Positions 48,825 to 58,640 of a DNA stretch of 64,000 nt are shown one piece after another. The translations under genes and the position numbers were made by a program. Position 1 is the stretch's first letter. Each line of letters starts with the position of its first letter. Under the pieces are notes generated by a model, which searched no databases, was not told where the DNA came from, and saw only the letters and a program-made list of their open reading frames with translations. Source of the stretch: an uncultured Vampirovibrio sp. (GTDB lineage: Bacteria; Cyanobacteriota; Vampirovibrionia; Gastranaerophilales; Gastranaerophilaceae); contig CAJTPW010000003.1 of the NCBI GenBank assembly GCA_910578465.1, positions 103,139 through 167,138 of the forward strand, in the 5' to 3' direction.

Positions 48825-51143
48825 TTATTCGCCATCTTCAGGCATGGGTTTTGAAAATTTACAGGTTTTGTTTGAACAGCCTATTTTATTTCCGCTCTTT
48901 AAAAATTTCTTCACAAGAAGGGAGCCGCAATCGGGGCATTTTTCGCCCGTTGGTTCATTCCAGACCGCAAAATCGCAATCAGGATATTTTGAACAGCCGT
49001 AGAATGTTTTGCCATATCTTGATCTTCTTTGAATAAGCTCTCCGTCACGTCCTTCATCCGTGCACTTCGGGCATTTTACGCCTGATGATATCACAATTGA
49101 TTTTCTTGCTTTGCATTTATCATCAAGGCACTGGTAATATTTACCGTATGGCCCTGTTTTTATAACAGTTTCCCCGCCGCATTTTTCACATTTTACATCC
49201 GTCTTTTCATCCTGTGCGGGCGCTTTTGCTTCTCCGCCATCCAGTGGCATCATGGTCTTGCATTCCGGGTATCCCGAACATCCTAAAAATTGTTTTCCAA
49301 AACGACTTGTCTTAACAACCATTTTCTTTCCGCAATTCGGGCAAACAACATCGGATTCTATAATTACCCTTTCCATATTATTTTTGGCGTTTTCCACCGT
49401 CTTTGAAAAAGGCGCCCAGAAATCCTTTAAAACATTAACGGAATTCGCCTTATCTTCTGCAATATCATCAAGTTTCAACTCCATTGAAGCTGTAAACTGG
49501 TAATCCATAATGTTTTCAAAATGTTTTACAAGCTGATCGGAAATAGTGCGCCCTAAAATCGTCGGTTTTAAAGCTTTATCCAGTTTTTCAACGTAGCCTC
49601 GCTGCTGAATTTTTGTAATAATCGGGGCGTATGTTGAAGGACGTCCGATACCGTATTCTTCAAGCTGTTTTACAAGGGAAGCTTCGGAGAACCTTGGCGG
49701 TGGCTGTGTGAAGTGTTGTTTCGGATCAAGCTTAATAAAATCAAGCACATCCCCTTCTTTTAAATCCGGGAATTTTTTCTGTTCTTCCGCCTCATCGTCC
49801 GTATAAACCTTTAAAAAGCCGTCAAATTCAACCTTTGAAGAGCCTATTTTAAAGATGTAATCATCCGCTTCAATATCAACCGTATGGTTTTTAATTTTGG
49901 CATTTTCCATTTGAGATGCCATAAACCTTGACCAGATAAGCTTATAGAGCTTATATTGTTCTGATGATAAATATTTTTTAATGCTCTCGGGTGTTCTTTC
50001 AACGTAAGAAGGCCTTATGGCTTCGTGTGCGTCCTGAACATTTTTCTTTTTGCTTTTATTATAGTCATTCGGCTCTTTCGGGTAATATTTGTCGCCAAAA
50101 TTATAAGTAATATACTCTTTTGCAGCGTCTCTGGCGTCGTCCGATATCCTGACAGAGTCCGTTCTCATATAGGTTATAAGCCCGATAGCCCCTTCTTCGC
50201 CAAGCTCTATACCTTCATAGAGTTTTTGTGCTATCTGCATTGTTTTTGAAACGCCGTAACCGAGCTTTGAACTTGCTTCCCTCTGCAGTGTGGATGTGAT
50301 AAAGGGAGCCTGCGGTTTTCTTTGAGAGTCTCTTGTTGTAATCTTTGAAACTTTATATTTTGCCTTTTCAAGGTCAGCAAGAATTTTATCAACCTCTTCT
50401 TTATTTTTGATGTTGATTTTTTCATCTTTTGCACCCGATTTTTTTCTGGAAAGCTCTGCAAGGAATTGGAACCCGTCTTTTGCAAGGAGTGCGTCTATAC
50501 TCCAGTATTCAACAGGAACAAAAGCCTCAATTTCAGCTTCTCTCTCGCAAATCATACGAAGTGCAACGGACTGCACACGCCCTGCTGAAAGCCTGTAATT
50601 TCTGAGCTTTTCCCAGAGAATAGGGCTTATTTTAAAACCCACAAGGCGGTCTAAAATTTGCCTTGTCTGTTGTGCCTTTACTTTCAGCATATCAATGTCT
50701 CTGTAGTTTGCAACAGCGTCCTTGATTGCCTTCGGGGTGATTTCGTTAAAAACTATTCTGTAAATTTTATCCTCAGGAACCTTTAAAACTTCCCTCACAT
50801 GCCATGCTATGGCTTCTCCCTCGCGGTCAGGGTCGGATGCGAGATAAATTCGGCTTGCATTTTTAGCCATTTTGTTTAAAGTGTCCACAACCTTTTGTTT
50901 TTCGGGAATTACGGCAAAAGTCGGCTTGAAATCATCTTCGATATCAAACCCGAGACCTTTTGGAGGCAGGTCTCTTATGTGGCCGAAACTTGCTTCAATT
51001 ACATAATCGTTTCCGAGAATTTTTTTAATAGTCTTTGATTTAGCGGGAGACTCTACTATAACTAAAGCCTTTCCTTTGGCTTCAGCCGTTGCTCCTGCCG
51101 CTTTCTTTGTTGTCGTTTTTTTGGTTGTAGTCTTTGCTGCCAT
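48825..51143 (-). CDS. topA: DNA topoisomerase I
   Basis: 772 residues. Relaxes negative supercoils by single-strand passage. The TOPRIM domain starts ALVIVESPAKSKTIKKIL; the active tyrosine lies in ITYMRTDSVRISDD. C-terminal four-cysteine zinc repeats are CPNCGKK...CSGYPEC, CEKCGGE...CLDDKC, CPKCTDE...CSKYPDC and CPDCGSL...CSNKTC. A Lys/Thr/Ala-rich N-terminal tail of about 24 residues is additional to most TopA proteins. The start is weak (AAAGAAAA). Confidence 0.96.
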   Translation of the reverse strand: MAAKTTTKKTTTKKAAGATAEAKGKALVIVESPAKSKTIKKILGNDYVIEASFGHIRDLPPKGLGFDIEDDFKPTFAVIPEKQKVVDTLNKMAKNASRIYLASDPDREGEAIAWHVREVLKVPEDKIYRIVFNEITPKAIKDAVANYRDIDMLKVKAQQTRQILDRLVGFKISPILWEKLRNYRLSAGRVQSVALRMICEREAEIEAFVPVEYWSIDALLAKDGFQFLAELSRKKSGAKDEKINIKNKEEVDKILADLEKAKYKVSKITTRDSQRKPQAPFITSTLQREASSKLGYGVSKTMQIAQKLYEGIELGEEGAIGLITYMRTDSVRISDDARDAAKEYITYNFGDKYYPKEPNDYNKSKKKNVQDAHEAIRPSYVERTPESIKKYLSSEQYKLYKLIWSRFMASQMENAKIKNHTVDIEADDYIFKIGSSKVEFDGFLKVYTDDEAEEQKKFPDLKEGDVLDFIKLDPKQHFTQPPPRFSEASLVKQLEEYGIGRPSTYAPIITKIQQRGYVEKLDKALKPTILGRTISDQLVKHFENIMDYQFTASMELKLDDIAEDKANSVNVLKDFWAPFSKTVENAKNNMERVIIESDVVCPNCGKKMVVKTSRFGKQFLGCSGYPECKTMMPLDGGEAKAPAQDEKTDVKCEKCGGETVIKTGPYGKYYQCLDDKCKARKSIVISSGVKCPKCTDEGRDGELIQRRSRYGKTFYGCSKYPDCDFAVWNEPTGEKCPDCGSLLVKKFLKSGNKIGCSNKTCKFSKPMPEDGE

Positions 51144-51245
51144 TTTTTCTTTATAAATTCCTAAAAATTTTCCCTGTGATAAATTTATCTTTGCCGCTGT
51201 GTCCTTATGTGCCTAAAAAAGCCTGTTTAAAAGGTTTTAATTCTT

Positions 51246-52415
51246 TTAGCCTCTTATAAAATAACTCCCTGCGGCTTGTTTTATTAAACCCTTAAGTTCC
51301 ATTGATGTCAAGCTGACCATCAAATCATTAATATTAATGTTCAAAATGAGGGATAATTCCTCAAGGCTTCTTGATTCTGTTGCAATTGCCTCGTATATTT
51401 GCTTTTCTTCTTCCGATAGCGCGGCTTTTTCGTTATTTTCAATTTGAATATCCCACCCCAAAGTATCCAGAATATCCAAAGCGGTTGTCACCATTGAGGC
51501 CCCGTTTCTTAGCAGATGATAAACCCCTTCCGTGTTCGGGTTTGAAATCAGCCCCGGTATACACATAAGCTCTCTTCCCTGTTCGAGTGCCAATTTTCCG
51601 CTTATCATGGCTCCGCTTTTCATTCTTGCTTCGCCGACAACCGTTCCGTATGAAAGCCCTGTAACAATTCTGTTTCTTTGCGGGAACTGGTGCGGCATGG
51701 GAGGCATTTCATAGGGGTATTCGCTAAAAACCAGCCCGCCGCCCGCTTCAATTTCCTCATACAGTTTTTTGTTTGTTGAGGGGTATTGAAATTTAAACCC
51801 CGAACCTATGACTCCTATTGTCTTTAAGCTGTTTTGAAGCGCGCTCAGGTGTGCCTTTGCGTCAATTCCTTCCGCAAGGCCTGAAACTATTGTAATGTCT
51901 GTTCCCTTGAAATCGGAAATTATTTTTCCGAGTATTTCTCTTGCGCCCGTAGAAGCTTTTCTTGAGCCCACAAATGCCACGGTTTTATTAAAATTTATAC
52001 CTTCAAAATCCCCTTTATAATAAAGCATAAGGGGAAAATCGGGGATATTTTTTAACATTTCAGGGTATTTTAAATCATCATATGTAATATATTTTATTCC
52101 CCTTGCAAGCGGTTCTTTTTGAATACCTTTTGAAAGTTCCATAAATTTTTCATAAAAATCATCAGGGTTAATTGAGTCTCTTTCTTTGAAAAAGTCTCTC
52201 GGGCAAGATATCCCGCCCCAATATTCATTTGCAAGCTTCATATCTTCCTTGCCGCATTCAAAGGTTTTTTTAATATCAAAGTTAAAATATTCAAAAAGCC
52301 TTGCTTTAAAAAGCGGGTTTGCAACCGCAATGCTGCTCATTGCAAGGAAATATTTGTCTGTATCTCTTCTTTTGCTTCCTCTTGAGCCTGTTGTGTTTCT
52401 TCTGTTATTGGGCAT
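51246..52415 (-). CDS. dprA: DNA processing protein DprA
   Basis: 389 residues. It binds incoming single-stranded DNA and loads RecA during transformation. The Rossmann-like core shows VAFVGSRKASTGAREILG, SGLAEGIDAKAHLSAL, PQRNRIVTGLSYGTVV and GAMISGKLALEQGRELMCIP. A C-terminal winged-helix domain (LEELSLILNININDLMVSLT) closes it. AAGGA lies 12 bases before the ATG. Its first 79 bases overlap the end of the TPR gene in another frame; the 52340 in-frame ATG would avoid this but lacks a site and trims the conserved start. Confidence 0.92.
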   Translation of the reverse strand: MPNNRRNTTGSRGSKRRDTDKYFLAMSSIAVANPLFKARLFEYFNFDIKKTFECGKEDMKLANEYWGGISCPRDFFKERDSINPDDFYEKFMELSKGIQKEPLARGIKYITYDDLKYPEMLKNIPDFPLMLYYKGDFEGINFNKTVAFVGSRKASTGAREILGKIISDFKGTDITIVSGLAEGIDAKAHLSALQNSLKTIGVIGSGFKFQYPSTNKKLYEEIEAGGGLVFSEYPYEMPPMPHQFPQRNRIVTGLSYGTVVGEARMKSGAMISGKLALEQGRELMCIPGLISNPNTEGVYHLLRNGASMVTTALDILDTLGWDIQIENNEKAALSEEEKQIYEAIATESRSLEELSLILNININDLMVSLTSMELKGLIKQAAGSYFIRG

Positions 52416-53329
52416 TCTTTTAATTCCTTCATTATGGCATATTTATTGAAACTCAGGCTCGTATCATTTTTCAGCGCAAGATTTAAACAATTTCTATAGC
52501 CTTTTAAGTCCCCTTTTAATTCCTGTATTTTAGCATAAAGAAAATAATAATCACCGTTTTCCGATAGATTTTCTTTCATCTCGTTTAAAACTTCAATCGC
52601 AGTTTGCATATCATCAATTTTTATATACAGCTGGGTTAAAAGCTTATAGGCTTCTTTATCTTTCGGGTTTTTTTCAATGGTCAAATTCAGCATTATTATT
52701 GCATTTTCAATATCACCCTTTTCATAGAAAATCTGTCCTAAATTAAAATATGCCCAGGAATAATCGGATGATAATTGTATTACTTTTTTATATTCATCAA
52801 CCGCCTTATCGGTTTCATCCAGCTTTCTGTACATATTTGCAAGGTGAAAATGTGCAAAATAATCGCCAAAATTATATTCTATTGCCTTCTTAAAACATTT
52901 TGCAGCGTTTTCATAATCTCCTTTTTTGGACAAAAGACAGCCTATGCAAAAAAATGAGTTCGAATCCTCAGCTTCAAGGCAAATCACCCTTTTAAACTGC
53001 ATTAGAGCTTCATCGTCATTTCCAAGGTTTTCATAGGCAAGAGCAAGATTGTATATAAAGTCAGGCTCGTCTTCTTTTAGCTCCACTGCCTTTTTGTAAG
53101 ATTCAAGCGCAAATTTAAAATGCTTCATTTTTTCCCAGCAAATTCCTATGTTGAAATATAAATTTGCGTCTTCGGGGAAGGTGTTTACAAGGTAGTTCAA
53201 GTGTTTGAGCGCCATAGAATCAAAGCCCATATCAAGGCACATCACGGCGAGCTCTCGCCTTGCCTGAAAATTTGTCGGGTCGTTTTCAATTGTTTTTTTT
53301 AAGCTTTCAAATCTTTGTACATCGTTCAT
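52337..53329 (-). CDS. Cytoplasmic TPR-repeat protein
   Basis: 330 residues, at least seven TPR units of about 34 residues, for example NLYFNIGICWEKMKHFKFAL, DFIYNLALAYENLGNDDEAL and SNSFFCIGCLLSKKGDYENA. No signal peptide or membrane helix, unlike the TPR proteins at 33435 and 62381. A protein-protein scaffold is likely. Its last 26 codons overlap the start of dprA in another frame. Confidence 0.85.
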   Translation of the reverse strand: MNDVQRFESLKKTIENDPTNFQARRELAVMCLDMGFDSMALKHLNYLVNTFPEDANLYFNIGICWEKMKHFKFALESYKKAVELKEDEPDFIYNLALAYENLGNDDEALMQFKRVICLEAEDSNSFFCIGCLLSKKGDYENAAKCFKKAIEYNFGDYFAHFHLANMYRKLDETDKAVDEYKKVIQLSSDYSWAYFNLGQIFYEKGDIENAIIMLNLTIEKNPKDKEAYKLLTQLYIKIDDMQTAIEVLNEMKENLSENGDYYFLYAKIQELKGDLKGYRNCLNLALKNDTSLSFNKYAIMKELKECPITEETQQAQEEAKEEIQTNISLQ

Positions 53330-53358
53330 AGATTTTATGTCTTTCTTGCAGTTTTATT

Positions 53359-53384
53359 TTATGAGTTTTTCTTATGAGTTTTTC
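53359..53384. repeat. Perfect 13-bp tandem repeat
   Basis: TTATGAGTTTTTC occurs twice back to back (53359-53371, 53372-53384) in the gap between the TPR gene and the 53548 gene. Probably a slippage duplication. The rest of this 218-base gap shows nothing I can support. Confidence 0.6.
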
Positions 53385-53547
53385 GCTTCAAATCCTGCAT
53401 TCTCAAAGACAGGGCGGTCTATTGCACATTAATACGGCAATTGATAATTTAAAGCGGAGTGCTTCGCGACAGTCTTCTTAAATACAGGATTCTGCGTTCA
53501 AAACTTATAATCTTGGAATGAAAAACTCTTTGTAATATGCTTAAAAT

Positions 53548-53955
53548 CTAGTCATTAAGAGCGTCTAAATCAAGCACGCTGCCTTCGATTGCATCTTCAT
53601 CAGGCGCAACATCGGCATCCTGAACAATCTTTTCAATTACAAGCTGCGCCATATCAAGAGCCACTTTTTGTTTTGTTTCTTCAGAGCATTTTTCAAGCAT
53701 TTGAATTGCGGTTCTTACGGTTGCATCAAGGTCATACCATCTGTTCGTGCCTTTTTGGATGAGCCCGTCTTCAACAGCGCCAACAATATCTTCAATGTTT
53801 GAAAATTCATTATTATTAATGTTGTGCTCAATTATTACCTTAATCAAATTCAGTGCAACAGCTATCTGGCTTGCATCGTCCGAGCTTGATAAAGTTCTCA
53901 TAGACATTGAAAGAACAGGATCCTTATCATACCAGCGTGAAAAGTATTCGTTCAT
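53548..53955 (-). CDS. Hypothetical protein with duplicated RWYD domain
   Basis: 135 residues with AAGGAGAAA before the ATG. Two copies of one helical unit are visible: RWYDKDPVLSMSMRTL (residues 7-22) with IAVALNLIKVIIEHN, and RWYDLDATVRTAIQML (72-87) with QKVALDMAQLVIEKI, 65 residues apart. The acidic tail ends LDLDALND. No family recognised. It is followed on the same strand by the ferredoxin-like fixX gene, but the gap (66 bases) leaves linkage unsure. Confidence 0.65.
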   Translation of the reverse strand: MNEYFSRWYDKDPVLSMSMRTLSSSDDASQIAVALNLIKVIIEHNINNNEFSNIEDIVGAVEDGLIQKGTNRWYDLDATVRTAIQMLEKCSEETKQKVALDMAQLVIEKIVQDADVAPDEDAIEGSVLDLDALND

Positions 53956-54021
53956 AAACTTTTTCTCCTTAAAATTTTACCGTTTAGCTGCTGTATTCGC
54001 TACATTGTTTTTACAATCCAA

Positions 54022-54336
54022 TCAGCTGAATTTATAAGCTGCACCGCAACCTGCGGCAGGGTATTTCCATTCTATCGCCCCGTACGGACAGCTTATTCTG
54101 CAAGCGCCGCATTCAAGGCAGTTTTCATATTCAACTTCTATACATTCTATTGTATCATCTTTTTTGGTGTCTTCATTCGTATTTTCCCCTGAAACTGCCT
54201 GTTTATAGACATTTGCGGGACATACGGTTAAACAAACCTTATCTTCACAAACTTTGCAAATCTCCTGATTTAAGATTAAATGCGGCTTGTCATCGGTTTT
54301 ATATTTAACATTTATAAGTTTTTTTTCTATATCCAT
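54022..54336 (-). CDS. fixX: Ferredoxin-like electron-transfer protein FixX
   Basis: 104 residues with two four-cysteine clusters, CKVCEDKVCLTVCP and CLECGACRISCP, as in the 4Fe-4S FixX family. The spacing and PYGAIEWKYP tail are typical. It should pass electrons between the ETF-type system and the quinone oxidoreductase FixC, whose gene lies 56 bases upstream on the same strand. fixA and fixB, the flavoprotein partners, are not beside them. Confidence 0.85.
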   Translation of the reverse strand: MDIEKKLINVKYKTDDKPHLILNQEICKVCEDKVCLTVCPANVYKQAVSGENTNEDTKKDDTIECIEVEYENCLECGACRISCPYGAIEWKYPAAGCGAAYKFS

Positions 54337-54392
54337 TTTTGTCCTTTTTATGTGCTTACAGGCTTTTGGGCCTATTCGATTTTTAGACGGTT

Positions 54393-55736
54393 TTAAAACA
54401 TAATATCAAAGAAGAGTTTCAAAAATGCTTTAAAATCACGGAAGAGTTCCGTTATACTTCTTTCAAAGAAAATTTTTCCTGCAAATGCTCTGAATTTACG
54501 CTTTTTCGGGATATTATCCACACAGGTAACGGTTTCGAAAAGCTCTGCCATTTTCTTCGGGTAATAATGAAGAATTGATTTTTTCCTTGAATACAGCTTT
54601 TCAACAACATTTCTGTAAGATTTCAGGTCCTTTAAAACAAAGCTTTTTTTCAATTTTTCTTCATAAATTTTTAAAATATTGTGCCTTGCATTTTTGAGGT
54701 TTATTGCTATTACTGCGGTTTCTCCCGCAAGTTTTCCGCTTTCGATTGCAAAATTTGTTCCTTCAAAATGTGCCGAGTTAACAAGCCCTGCGGCGTCTCC
54801 AACTACCATAACTCCGTTTGCATAAAGCCTTGGCAGATTATTATACCCGAACTCGGGGATTAAATGTGCGGAATATTCCTGTGCTTCTGCTCCCTTAATC
54901 AGCTTTGCAACGTGTTTGTGGCTTTTAAATTTCTCTAAAAGCTCATAAGGCTTCATTTTATAGTTTGCAAGGTCTTCAAGCGAAACCCCGAGGCCGATTG
55001 AAATGCTGTCTTTAAATGTGTATAAAAATCCTATTGCAAATGGGGTTATAAGGCGTTTTTTATTTTTCTTAACAATGCGCATTTCAGAAAGCCCGCCGAA
55101 GAATTCATACATGGCACCTTCTTTGGAGCCTTCATCCAGCTGAAACCTTTCCTCCATAACCTTTTTATCGAGCTTTAAAGTTTCTTTAACGGATAGCACC
55201 ATATCTTTTGGGAAAAATTCGGAGCGAAGCCCTATTTGCTTTGCAAGAAGCGAGTTTACACCGTCCGCCAAAATTACAACAGGTGCAAAAAATTTTTCCT
55301 GTTCCGTTTGAACACCTGTGACATTGCCGTTTTTATAAATTAATTTTTTTACAAGCGTTCTCGGGGCGATAAATACACCCTCTTTTTTTGCTTCTTCAAC
55401 AAGCCATTTGTCAAATTTTGGCCTGAAAACCGTTGCCGTGGTTTCGTTTTTTGAAGCAGCACTTATGTTTACAGTCTCTTCATCCGTTAAAAACGAATAG
55501 GTGTGATTTGTCATAAATCTTTCATAAGGTGCCGTATTATAGGAATTTGGCAGGATTGATTTAATTGAATTTAAATAAACCGCTCCGCCAAACATATTTT
55601 TTTGTCCGGCAGTTTCAGCCCTTTCTAAAACTACAACGTTTTTTCCGCCTCTTTTGATTGTAAGGGCGGCGCTAATTCCCGCAGGGCCTGCGCCAACGAC
55701 AATGGCGTCTATTTTCTCTCTAAAATTCTCCATCAT
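54393..55736 (-). CDS. fixC: FixC-type electron-transfer flavoprotein:quinone oxidoreductase
   Basis: 447 residues (or 446 from the second ATG). The FAD Rossmann fold opens with IDAIVVGAGPAGISAALTI, and MFGGAVYLNS and VMVVGDAAGLVNSAHFEGTN are FAD- and quinone-site motifs. It oxidises reduced FixAB or ETF and passes electrons to quinone. The ATG has no Shine-Dalgarno and stands 8 bases after a TATAAT box. It pairs with fixX, but no fixAB is nearby. Confidence 0.88.
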   Translation of the reverse strand: MMENFREKIDAIVVGAGPAGISAALTIKRGGKNVVVLERAETAGQKNMFGGAVYLNSIKSILPNSYNTAPYERFMTNHTYSFLTDEETVNISAASKNETTATVFRPKFDKWLVEEAKKEGVFIAPRTLVKKLIYKNGNVTGVQTEQEKFFAPVVILADGVNSLLAKQIGLRSEFFPKDMVLSVKETLKLDKKVMEERFQLDEGSKEGAMYEFFGGLSEMRIVKKNKKRLITPFAIGFLYTFKDSISIGLGVSLEDLANYKMKPYELLEKFKSHKHVAKLIKGAEAQEYSAHLIPEFGYNNLPRLYANGVMVVGDAAGLVNSAHFEGTNFAIESGKLAGETAVIAINLKNARHNILKIYEEKLKKSFVLKDLKSYRNVVEKLYSRKKSILHYYPKKMAELFETVTCVDNIPKKRKFRAFAGKIFFERSITELFRDFKAFLKLFFDIMF

Positions 55737-55744
55737 AATTTTAA

Positions 55745-55773
55745 ATTATACAATTAATTTTTTATTATTACAA
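55745..55773 (-). promoter_or_regulatory. fixC-fixX promoter, leaderless spacing
   Basis: Minus strand: TTGTAA (55773-55768), 17-base spacer, TATAAT (55750-55745), then 8 bases to the ATG at 55736. Both boxes are strong and no ribosome-binding site fits in the 8 bases. Confidence 0.65.
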
Positions 55774-55866
55774 TTAAGTTTTCAGCCTATTTTTCCATAA
55801 TTTTTTTTATGATAATATTTATTCATCAAAATTTTAAAAATTTAAAAAGCAAAAGGATTTAAGAAT

Positions 55867-58548
55867 ATGGAAAATAAACCGAAAACCTGTGATGAAATCA
55901 GAGAAGCATTTTTGAGCTTTTTTGAAAAGAAACACGAGCACACAAGGATAAAAAGCTCTTCACTGGTGCCAAATAACCCTACCATTCTTTTGACAACCGC
56001 GGGTATGGTTCAGTTTATTCCATATTTTTTAGGGCTTGAGACCCCGCCGTATAAACCTGCAAGAGCAACTTCCTGCCAGAAATGCGCACGTGCTGGCGGG
56101 AAAGACTCCGATATTGAAAACGTAGGGAGAACTCCCCGCCATCATACCTTTTTTGAAATGCTTGGAAACTTCAGCTTTGGCGATTATTTCAAAGAAGAAA
56201 TTATTCCCTGGAGCTGGGACTTTGTAACAAATTATTTAGGTCTCGATAAAGATCGCCTCTGGATTACAATCTATGAAAACGACGATGAGGCAGGAGAAAT
56301 CTGGCAAAAGGCCGGTGTGCCCAAAGAAAGAATTTTAAAGAAGGGCAAAAAAGATAATTTCTGGGGTCCTGTAGGGATTTCAGGCTCCTGTGGTCCTTGC
56401 AGCGAAATTCACTACGATTTGGGTGAACACCTGAAATGTTCCGATGACTGTTCGATTGCAACGTGCGAATGCAACAGATGGGTTGAAATCTGGAACCTTG
56501 TATTTACGGAGCTTTTTCAGGATGAAAAAGGCGAATTGCAGCCCCTTGAAAAGAAAAACGTGGATACGGGGATGGGCCTTGAACGCATTGCAATGGTGTG
56601 CCAAAACGTAGCTTCTACCTTTGAGACAGACCTTTTGAGGCATATTCTGGATGAAGTTTGTAAAATATCAGGAAAAACCTACGGACAGGATGAAAAGACC
56701 GATATTTCATTAAGAATTATAACCGATCACACAAGGTGTGTGAGCTTCTTAATTGCAGACGGCGTTACCCCTTCAAATGAAGGCAGAGGTTATGTTTTAA
56801 GGATGATTTTAAGACGTGCGCTCCGTCACGGGTATATGCTCGGGCTTGAATTACCGTTCTTAAAGCCAATTGTAGCAAAGGTTATAGAGCTTTATAAAGG
56901 CGCATACCCTGAATTATCCGAGAAAGCGGATAAAATCCAAAACAGTATCCTCCAAGAGGAAGAAAGGTTTAAACTCACTCTACAGAGGGGTTACAGCCTT
57001 ATGGAAGATATTATAAAAACTCTGAAAGCCAAGGGGGAAAAGCTTGTATCCGGTGAGGACTGCTTCAAACTCTATGATACATACGGTTTTCCGCTTGAAT
57101 TAACAAGAGAAATCGCTGTTGAAAACTTTATGGATGTTGATGAAGAAGCATTCAAAAACCTTATGGCAGAACAGAAAGAGCGTGCCCGTGCTTCAATGCA
57201 GAAGGTAGTTCTGGCTGATGATAAAAATTATACGGATAAACCTGCAACAAATTTTGTAGGGTATACTGAAAACGAAGCTTCTGCAACGGTTTTAGCTATA
57301 ATTAAAAACGGTGAAGAAGTGCAGGTTACAAACGAAGATGATGTTTCTGATGTTATCCTTGATACAACTCCGTTTTATGCTGAAAGTGGCGGTCAAATCG
57401 GGGATAGTGGTGTTTTTGAACTTCAAAACGGTGATAAAATCGAAGTCTTAAAGACATTTAAGGTTCAAAATGTTTTTGCCCACAGGGTTAAGGGCTCAAT
57501 TAAAAAGGGAGATAAGCTAACAGCGAGGATTGACGCTAAAAAAAGAGCCGAAATCCAAAAGCACCACTCTTTAGCGCACCTTCTGCAGGCTGCATTAATC
57601 TCTGTGCTTGGCTCAGAGGTCCATCAGGCAGGTTCACAGGTTGAAGATAACAGAACGAGATACGATTTTTCATTTGAGCGCGCAATGACGCATGATGAAA
57701 TCGCTAAAACTGAGGCCCTGATTAACTCTTGGCTGAATACAGGTTTGGTTGGCAAAACAGAAATTATGGATATTGAAGAAGCCAAAAATTCGGGCGCTAT
57801 GGCACTTTTTGGCGAAAAATACGGTGATAAAGTCCGTGTTGTAAGTTTTACAGACCCATCAAACCCTGAAATATGTTTATCTAAAGAGCTTTGCGGTGGC
57901 TGTCATGTGGGAAACACCAAGGATATAAGGCTTGCAAAGATAGTATCCGAGGGCGCAAGTTCAGCAGGGGTAAGGAGAATAGAGATTTTATGCTCCGATG
58001 CGGCATTTTCATATTTGGCTGAAAAAGCCCGTCAAATCGATGATATAGCCCACACGTACAAATTGAAAACTGATGAAGTTGCAGGCAAAATTGAAAAACT
58101 TCTTGAAGAAAATAAGGCTCAAAATGCCCGTATAGCGGAGCTTGAAGCACAAATTGCAAATTCAAGGTTTGAAACAATGGCTGATAAAACGCAAGAGATA
58201 AAAATGGGTGACGGAACGGCCGGAAAGCTCTTCATATCGCTGATTGAGGACCATAACCCCAATGCCCTGAAATTCGGTTTGGAGATGTTTGCAAAGAAAT
58301 TGGGCGAATCTGTTATTGTATTATGCTCGAAAAAGCCTGATAATGCGGGTTTTGTGATTGCAAAGGTATCGGACGGCTTTGTAAAAAAAGGCATAAGCGC
58401 AGGCAATATTGTGTCTGAAATTACAAAGGCATGTGATGGTAAAGGCGGCGGAAAGCCTCAAATGGCGCAAGGTTCAGCGAAAAATATCTCAAAAATTAAA
58501 GAAGTTTTTGAAAAAATCGAAAACGACATCAGGGCAAAATTGAATTAA
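55867..58548 (+). CDS. alaS: Alanyl-tRNA synthetase
   Basis: 893 residues. AAAGGA stands 10 bases before the ATG. The catalytic core includes NPTILLTTAGMVQF, RHHTFFEMLGNFSFGDYF and GPCSEIHYD. The editing domain carries HHSLAHLLQAAL and CGGCHVGNT, which clear Ser/Gly mischarging. A C-terminal coiled coil and the DHHA1-type domain complete it. It charges tRNA-Ala. It faces away from the fixC promoter and stands alone. Confidence 0.97.
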   Translation: MENKPKTCDEIREAFLSFFEKKHEHTRIKSSSLVPNNPTILLTTAGMVQFIPYFLGLETPPYKPARATSCQKCARAGGKDSDIENVGRTPRHHTFFEMLGNFSFGDYFKEEIIPWSWDFVTNYLGLDKDRLWITIYENDDEAGEIWQKAGVPKERILKKGKKDNFWGPVGISGSCGPCSEIHYDLGEHLKCSDDCSIATCECNRWVEIWNLVFTELFQDEKGELQPLEKKNVDTGMGLERIAMVCQNVASTFETDLLRHILDEVCKISGKTYGQDEKTDISLRIITDHTRCVSFLIADGVTPSNEGRGYVLRMILRRALRHGYMLGLELPFLKPIVAKVIELYKGAYPELSEKADKIQNSILQEEERFKLTLQRGYSLMEDIIKTLKAKGEKLVSGEDCFKLYDTYGFPLELTREIAVENFMDVDEEAFKNLMAEQKERARASMQKVVLADDKNYTDKPATNFVGYTENEASATVLAIIKNGEEVQVTNEDDVSDVILDTTPFYAESGGQIGDSGVFELQNGDKIEVLKTFKVQNVFAHRVKGSIKKGDKLTARIDAKKRAEIQKHHSLAHLLQAALISVLGSEVHQAGSQVEDNRTRYDFSFERAMTHDEIAKTEALINSWLNTGLVGKTEIMDIEEAKNSGAMALFGEKYGDKVRVVSFTDPSNPEICLSKELCGGCHVGNTKDIRLAKIVSEGASSAGVRRIEILCSDAAFSYLAEKARQIDDIAHTYKLKTDEVAGKIEKLLEENKAQNARIAELEAQIANSRFETMADKTQEIKMGDGTAGKLFISLIEDHNPNALKFGLEMFAKKLGESVIVLCSKKPDNAGFVIAKVSDGFVKKGISAGNIVSEITKACDGKGGGKPQMAQGSAKNISKIKEVFEKIENDIRAKLN

Positions 58549-58640
58549 ATTTGCCGTGCTGAAATTTTTAAAACGCAGCTGTGTAAATTTGTATGAATTT
58601 TTTTGCAAATTTATGCGGCGGACGTTGTAAAACAGTAAAA

